From: Planctomycetaceae bacterium
GTDB taxonomy: Bacteria > Planctomycetota > SZUA-567
Length of the DNA stretch: 34,763 nt
Direction: 5' to 3'
NCBI GenBank assembly: GCA_021205245.1
Contig: JAJPXZ010000107.1
Coordinates: forward strand, 23,591 to 58,353
Shown here: positions 30,889 to 34,763 of the stretch, piece by piece
Layout: every line of letters starts with the position of its first letter
Position numbering within the stretch: position 1 is the first letter of the stretch
The notes under the pieces: generated by a model
Seen by the model: the letters and a program-made list of their open reading frames with translations, nothing else
The model's database searches: none
Told to the model about the DNA's origin: nothing
Program-made: the position numbers and the translations under genes

Positions 30889-33800
30889 GCGTCGAACCTC
30901 CTCTCGCAGTGCAGACAGCGGAGCGTCTCCGCCAACGCGTCCAGTTTGTGGAAGCCCAGTTCCACTTCGCGGAAGTTGTCGAGCCTGTCCTTCACCGGCA
31001 TGGTTCGCATGGGGAAGCGTTGATGTGGCTCGGTGACCTCCGGGTCCTGGGCCAGGCCCACGTCGAACCAGGTTCCTTTGTTGAGACTGCCGTCGCCGCC
31101 GAGAAATTTGTCAATATTCGCCGCCGCCCGCTTGCCGTCGGCAATGGCGTGGATGACCACGTTCGCGCCCCACGGCGACACGTCGCCGCCGGCGAATACG
31201 CCAGACTGCGAGGTCGCGGCGGTAAAGCGGTCGATGGCCAGCGTCCCCGACTTGTTGACCTGCATGTTGGCGCTTTCGTAGAACGCGGTGTCCACATCCT
31301 GGTTAATGGCGGCGACCACGCCGTCGCATTCGAGGATGAACTCGCTGCCCTTCACCGGCACGCTGCGGCGGCGTCCATCCTTGCCGAAATCGGCCATGTC
31401 GCGACGTATAAACCTGACGCCGGTGACCTTGCCGCCCTCGCCCAGTACTTCTGTCGGCGAAGCCAGGGCGATTATCCTGACCCCTTCCTCGCGGGCGTCC
31501 TCGATTTCCTCGCGGCTGGCGGACATCTGCCTGAGGGTGCGCCGGTACACCACCGTCACCTCCTCTGTGCCAAGCCGCAGCGCGCTCCGGGCCACGTCCA
31601 TGGCGGTGCTGCCGCCGCCGACAACGACGAGTCGCCTGGGAACGGACTGATCCGTACCGAGGCCGATGCGACGCAGGAACGTCAGGCCGCTTTCGACTCC
31701 TGCGAGGTTTTCGCCGGGGATGTTCATGGCACGGGATTTCTGCGTACCGACGGCGACGTAGACGGCGTCGTGATCGCGCCGGACCTGGTCAAACGGCATG
31801 TCATCGCCGACGCCGCGGCCGAGGTGAATCGTGACGCCCGCCGCCTCGATGGCGCGGATTTCCTTTGCCAATACCGCTTTCGGCAGGCGGAATTCGGGGA
31901 TGCCCCAATACATGACTCCGCCCGCCACCACTTCGCGCTCATAGACGTCGACGGCATGGCCGTTGTTGGCGAGGTAGTAGGCGCAGGCCAGCCCGGACGG
32001 CCCCGAGCCGATGACGGCGACCCGTTTGCCCGTGGACGGGCGGCTCTCCACCGCCGGGACGTTATAATCGTCCCGCAGAGCGTAGTCGCCGATGAAACGT
32101 TTGACGCCGCAGATCGACAGCGCCTCGTCCACTTGGGACCGGCGGCAATGGTCTTCGCACGGATGGGTGCAGACGCGGCCGCACACCGCCGGAAATGGGT
32201 TTTCCTGGCGGATCAACTGATAGGCTTCCGACAGCTTGCCCTTGGCCGCCAGCGACATGTAACCGGGAATAAAGACATTGGCCGGGCAGGCATTGCGGCA
32301 TGGCGAGGTCTGCAAATCGGCACACACACCGGCTGCGCAATGGTGATCGTGGATGTGACTCTCATATTCGTCGCGGAAATAACGGAGGGTCGAAAGAACC
32401 GGATTCGGCGCGGTTTGCCCGAGGCCGCACATGGCGGTCTGCTTGAGCGTCTCGGCCAACTCCTCCAGCAGCTCGATATCACCCTCCTGCCCCTTGCCTT
32501 CGGTGATGCCTTCAAGGATCTCCAGCATGCGCTTGGTACCGACCCGGCACGGCAGGCATTTGCCACAGCTTTCGTCGCGGATGAAATCCATAAAGTAGCG
32601 GGCGGTGTCCACCATGCAGGTGTCTTCGTTCATTACCACCAGCCCGCCCGACCCCATGATCGCCCCGAGCGCGGCCAGATTGTCGTAGTCCACTGGTGTG
32701 TTGAGGTGCGCGCGCGTCAGGCCGCCGCCGGAGGGACCGCCGGATTGGATGGCCTTGAATTTCTTGTCGCCTCGCAGGCCGCCGCCGATGGTGTAGACGA
32801 TTTCGCCGAGCGGAATGCCCATCGGCACCTCGATGATGCCTGTGTTGACAATATGGCCCGCCAGGGCAAAGACCTTGGTCCCGGCGCTCTTCTCGGTGCC
32901 GAAGCCCCGGTACCATTCCGCCCCGTTCAGGACAATGGGCGCGATGTTTGCGAGCGTTTCCACATTATTGATGATTGTCGGTTTGCCGTAGAGGCCGCAT
33001 TCGAAGGGGAAAGGTGGCTTCTGGCTTGGTTCGCCGCGCCGCCCCTCGATGGATGCGAGGAGCGAGGTTTCCTCACCGCAGACAAACGCCCCCGCGCCAA
33101 TACGAATCTCCAGGTCGAAGTGGAAGCCGGAACCGAGAATATTCTCCCCCAGGAGCCCCGCTTCCCGCGCCTGGGCGATAGCTGCCTGCAGGCGCTCGAT
33201 AGCCATGGGGTATTCGGCCCGCACGTAGGCATACCCCTTATCCGCGCCGATGGCGTAGCCGCCCAGCAGCATGCCTTCGATAACCGAATGCGGATCGCCT
33301 TCGATAATGGAACGGTCCATGAACGCGCCCGGATCGCCTTCGTCCGCATTGCAGACGATGTATTTCCGGTCCGAGTGCTGGTCGTGGGCCGCCTGCCACT
33401 TGACGCCGGTGGGGAAGCCAGCCCCGCCCCGGCCACGCAGCCCCGACGCCTTGACAATGTCGACGACCGCCTGCGGTGAGTCAGCCAACGCCTGTGCGAG
33501 CGCCTGGTAGCCGTCCCGGGCGATGTACGCTTCAAGGGAGGAGTAATCCATCGCACCGCAGTTGCGGAGAGCTATCTTCACCTGGGCGGCAAAGAAGTCG
33601 ATGTCGGAGAGCCTTGGCACATACTCTTCGCGGCGCGGGTCGTAATAGGTATATTCCTCAAGTATTTCGCCGCCGACCAGATGGCGCTCGACCACTTCAG
33701 TAACTTTATCCGGGGTCATGGCGGTATAGAAGATGTCGCCGGGGCGTACCAGCAGGACCGGCCCGACGGCACAGAGGCCCATGCAGCCGGTTGTGACAAC

Positions 33801-33989
33801 GCGGGTCTCTGCTGCCAGGCCCGCCGCTTCGAGGCCGACAACGAGGGCGTCCCGAACCTCCAGGCAACCCGAAGACACGCAGCCAGCACCGCCGCAGACC
33901 AGAATTTCGCGCGAAAAAGCTTTCGCTTCCCGGTCGTAGACGGCGGCGACGGCCGCCAATTCGTGGGGGTTCGCGATTCGGTTAGACAT
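30885..33989 (-). CDS. hydB: Hydrogenase flavoprotein HydB: NuoF-like module fused to a GltD/NfnB-like module
   Basis: This 1034-residue fusion starts with a thioredoxin-like [2Fe-2S] domain (EILVCGGAGCVSSGCLEV ... VVTTGCMGLC). The NuoF-like FMN/NADH domain follows (GLRGRGGAGFPTGVKW near 178, CNADEGDPGAFMDR, CGEETSLLASIEGRRGEP), with its cluster at ESCGKCLPCRVG near 470. After residue 550 comes a GltD-like half: iron-sulphur ligands in CRNACPANVFIPGY and CGRVCTHPCEDHC, FAD-binding VAVIGSGPSGLACAYYL near 655, a second dinucleotide site VVVGGGSTAMDVARSALRLG near 785, and FAGGDVSPWGANVVIHAIADG. Usual HydB is about 600 residues. The start at 33989 has AGGAGG nine bases upstream and overlaps hydC by eight bases; the 150-codon extension in the track is the hydC region in another frame. 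It probably handles NADH and also a second pyridine nucleotide. Confidence 0.9.
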   Translation of the reverse strand: MSNRIANPHELAAVAAVYDREAKAFSREILVCGGAGCVSSGCLEVRDALVVGLEAAGLAAETRVVTTGCMGLCAVGPVLLVRPGDIFYTAMTPDKVTEVVERHLVGGEILEEYTYYDPRREEYVPRLSDIDFFAAQVKIALRNCGAMDYSSLEAYIARDGYQALAQALADSPQAVVDIVKASGLRGRGGAGFPTGVKWQAAHDQHSDRKYIVCNADEGDPGAFMDRSIIEGDPHSVIEGMLLGGYAIGADKGYAYVRAEYPMAIERLQAAIAQAREAGLLGENILGSGFHFDLEIRIGAGAFVCGEETSLLASIEGRRGEPSQKPPFPFECGLYGKPTIINNVETLANIAPIVLNGAEWYRGFGTEKSAGTKVFALAGHIVNTGIIEVPMGIPLGEIVYTIGGGLRGDKKFKAIQSGGPSGGGLTRAHLNTPVDYDNLAALGAIMGSGGLVVMNEDTCMVDTARYFMDFIRDESCGKCLPCRVGTKRMLEILEGITEGKGQEGDIELLEELAETLKQTAMCGLGQTAPNPVLSTLRYFRDEYESHIHDHHCAAGVCADLQTSPCRNACPANVFIPGYMSLAAKGKLSEAYQLIRQENPFPAVCGRVCTHPCEDHCRRSQVDEALSICGVKRFIGDYALRDDYNVPAVESRPSTGKRVAVIGSGPSGLACAYYLANNGHAVDVYEREVVAGGVMYWGIPEFRLPKAVLAKEIRAIEAAGVTIHLGRGVGDDMPFDQVRRDHDAVYVAVGTQKSRAMNIPGENLAGVESGLTFLRRIGLGTDQSVPRRLVVVGGGSTAMDVARSALRLGTEEVTVVYRRTLRQMSASREEIEDAREEGVRIIALASPTEVLGEGGKVTGVRFIRRDMADFGKDGRRRSVPVKGSEFILECDGVVAAINQDVDTAFYESANMQVNKSGTLAIDRFTAATSQSGVFAGGDVSPWGANVVIHAIADGKRAAANIDKFLGGDGSLNKGTWFDVGLAQDPEVTEPHQRFPMRTMPVKDRLDNFREVELGFHKLDALAETLRCLHCERRFDA

Positions 33990-34506
33990 GGGCGGGGGCC
34001 TCCTCATGCTGATAGCGCTCGAGAATATGATCCAGCTTATCGGGTAGCACCTGCTTGTAGACGACATCGTCGATGGCGAGGGCGGGCGCCAGGCCGCAAG
34101 CGCCGATGCAACGCGCCACCTCGAGAGTGAAGAGCCGGTCCGGAGTGGTCTCGCCCACTTTGACGCCCAGGGTTTTGCCCAGCTTCTCGACAATCTTCTT
34201 GCCGCCCCGTACATAGCAGGCAGTGCCAAGGCAGACGCGGATGGTGTGTTTTCCCCGTGGTTGCGGGGTGAAGAATGAATAGAAGCTGACCACGCCCGAG
34301 ACGTGGGCCAACGGCAACCCCATCTCCCGCGCCACCACCTCCTGGACTTCCAGCGACAGGTGGCCGTACACTTCCTGGGCCATATGCAGAACCTGGATGA
34401 GTGAGCCGTCGGCCTTGTTGTCCCGCGCGAACTGCGCAATTCGCTCCAGCAGGGTCTTTTCGTCCGTGGTGCCGCAGCAACCGCACCCGCAATGCGCCTC
34501 TTCCAT
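33982..34506 (-). CDS. hydC: Hydrogenase NuoE-like [2Fe-2S] subunit (HydC)
   Basis: This 174-residue thioredoxin-fold [2Fe-2S] protein is the small subunit of the NADH-linked hydrogenase and passes electrons with HydB. The ligands are in VCLGTACYVRGG (Cx4C) and ARCIGACGLAPA (Cx3C), as in NuoE. The N-terminal helical part has LIQVLHMAQEVYGHLSLEVQEVVAREMGLPLAHVSGVVSFYSFF, typical of the family. The first residues, HCGCGCC, are unusually cysteine-rich and could be a metal-binding or redox tag. The ATG is preceded by AAGGGG. It is the first gene of the operon. About 250 bases upstream hold no gene I can support, only a hairpin and a possible -10 box at the window edge. Confidence 0.92.
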   Translation of the reverse strand: MEEAHCGCGCCGTTDEKTLLERIAQFARDNKADGSLIQVLHMAQEVYGHLSLEVQEVVAREMGLPLAHVSGVVSFYSFFTPQPRGKHTIRVCLGTACYVRGGKKIVEKLGKTLGVKVGETTPDRLFTLEVARCIGACGLAPALAIDDVVYKQVLPDKLDHILERYQHEEAPAHV

Positions 34507-34580
34507 TCTGGTTCCCCTTATGACAATACCATGCCCGGACGCCCTTGGAACGACTCCACAGGGCGCAATAAACCCATCAA

Positions 34581-34606
34581 CCGTCCGGAAGCGGCGCTCC
34601 GGACGG
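34581..34606. repeat. Inverted repeat in the leader of the hydrogenase operon
   Basis: CCGTCCGGA and TCCGGACGG form a perfect nine-base-pair stem with an eight-base loop, 75 bases before hydC. No T-tract follows on the minus strand; on the plus strand five T residues come about twelve bases later. It may be an RNA structure in the hyd leader or a weak plus-strand terminator. The remaining leader (34507-34763) shows no recognised riboswitch. A possible -10 box TATACT (minus strand, 34746-34751) has its -35 beyond the window. Confidence 0.45.
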
Positions 34607-34763
34607 ATGCGGGATACTTTTTCGGTTATCGGGAAAACGAGCGCCCTGGAGGATTGCCGCCTGCCTGGGTAGTGCGCACAATGCCGCTCTGGTGGAGCCT
34701 GAGTTAAGCGGAAACAGGGCGCGATATGACGCCGTCTTCTCCTTCAGTATATATCACAAAAAC

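Noticed and set aside
30909-33479. An 856-residue plus-strand ORF opposite hydB
   Set aside because: It is the antisense shadow of a well-supported HydB gene in GC-rich DNA. The translation is low-complexity in character, rich in Arg, His, Ala and Gly, with no recognisable motif and no ribosome site.
33990-34439. N-terminal extension of the HydB ORF
   Set aside because: It is the hydC region read in another frame. The ATG at 33989 has AGGAGG and the thioredoxin-like domain starts soon after.
34740-34763. Rex-type redox operator (TTGTGA half-site) before the hydrogenase operon
   Set aside because: Only one half, TTGTGA, is present on the minus strand. The expected TCACAA partner at six-base spacing is missing and the window ends there.
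1-34763. CRISPR arrays, tRNA or rRNA genes, insertion sequences, integrases
   Set aside because: No regularly spaced repeats, no cloverleaf or rRNA-like segments and no transposase or integrase motifs were seen on either strand.

Overview
The window reads as chromosomal DNA of a GC-rich (roughly 60% by eye), anaerobic bacterium, probably with an outer membrane. Anaerobiosis is suggested by an oxygen-sensitive [FeFe]-hydrogenase of the NADH-linked multi-subunit type. An outer membrane is suggested by two solute-binding proteins with ordinary signal peptides rather than clear lipoprotein signals, and by a TRAP transporter. The phylum cannot be fixed from the sequence; Synergistota, Spirochaetota, Negativicutes-like Bacillota or a Desulfovibrio-like group would all fit. 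I see no insertion sequences, prophage, CRISPR array, rRNA or tRNA. Genes are tightly packed, with many ATGA or TAATG overlaps.

Region 1 (1-4163): the tail of a membrane transporter, then a divergent pair of small sugar operons. The minus-strand unit encodes a shikimate-dehydrogenase-like oxidoreductase and an UlaG-type metallo-beta-lactamase-fold hydrolase. The plus-strand unit encodes a cupin-type phosphoglucose isomerase and an FGGY sugar kinase. Two good sigma70-type promoters sit back to back between them. Region 2 (4303-7165): a DUF6125-like protein, then a DUF1538 membrane protein with an internal duplication, overlapping a gene for a protein made of two PII domains; a strong terminator closes this unit. 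Region 3 (7364-13072): a ureidoglycolate-lyase-family protein, a complete RbsBAC-type sugar ABC transporter and a PepD-type M20 dipeptidase. Region 4 (13069-16402): a divergent EamA transporter / MocR regulator pair with repeated candidate operator motifs, then a methyltransferase.

Region 5 (16426-28266, all minus strand) is an approximately 11.7 kb co-directional cluster. In transcription order it holds a glutaconate-CoA-transferase-like A/B pair, a CaiB-type CoA-transferase, TRAP transporter subunits Q, M and P, a TPP-dependent enzyme, a second A/B pair, a GntR/HutC regulator and an FGGY kinase. It starts from a near-consensus promoter whose -10 box lies inside a palindrome. The likely logic is uptake of an organic acid by TRAP, activation with CoA, and C-C bond cleavage. 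Both B subunits appear to lack the catalytic glutamate of CoA-transferases, and both A subunits carry a glutamate at position 105. I recall this pattern from the IpdAB ring-opening hydrolases, so these pairs may be C-C hydrolases rather than transferases.

Region 6 (28331-34763): cobO (cobalamin adenosyltransferase) with its own promoter and terminator, then a hydrogenase operon hydC-hydB-hydA on the minus strand. HydB is a fusion of a NuoF-like flavoprotein with a complete GltD/NfnB-like FAD/NAD(P) module. This suggests an enzyme linking H2, NADH, a second pyridine nucleotide and possibly ferredoxin.
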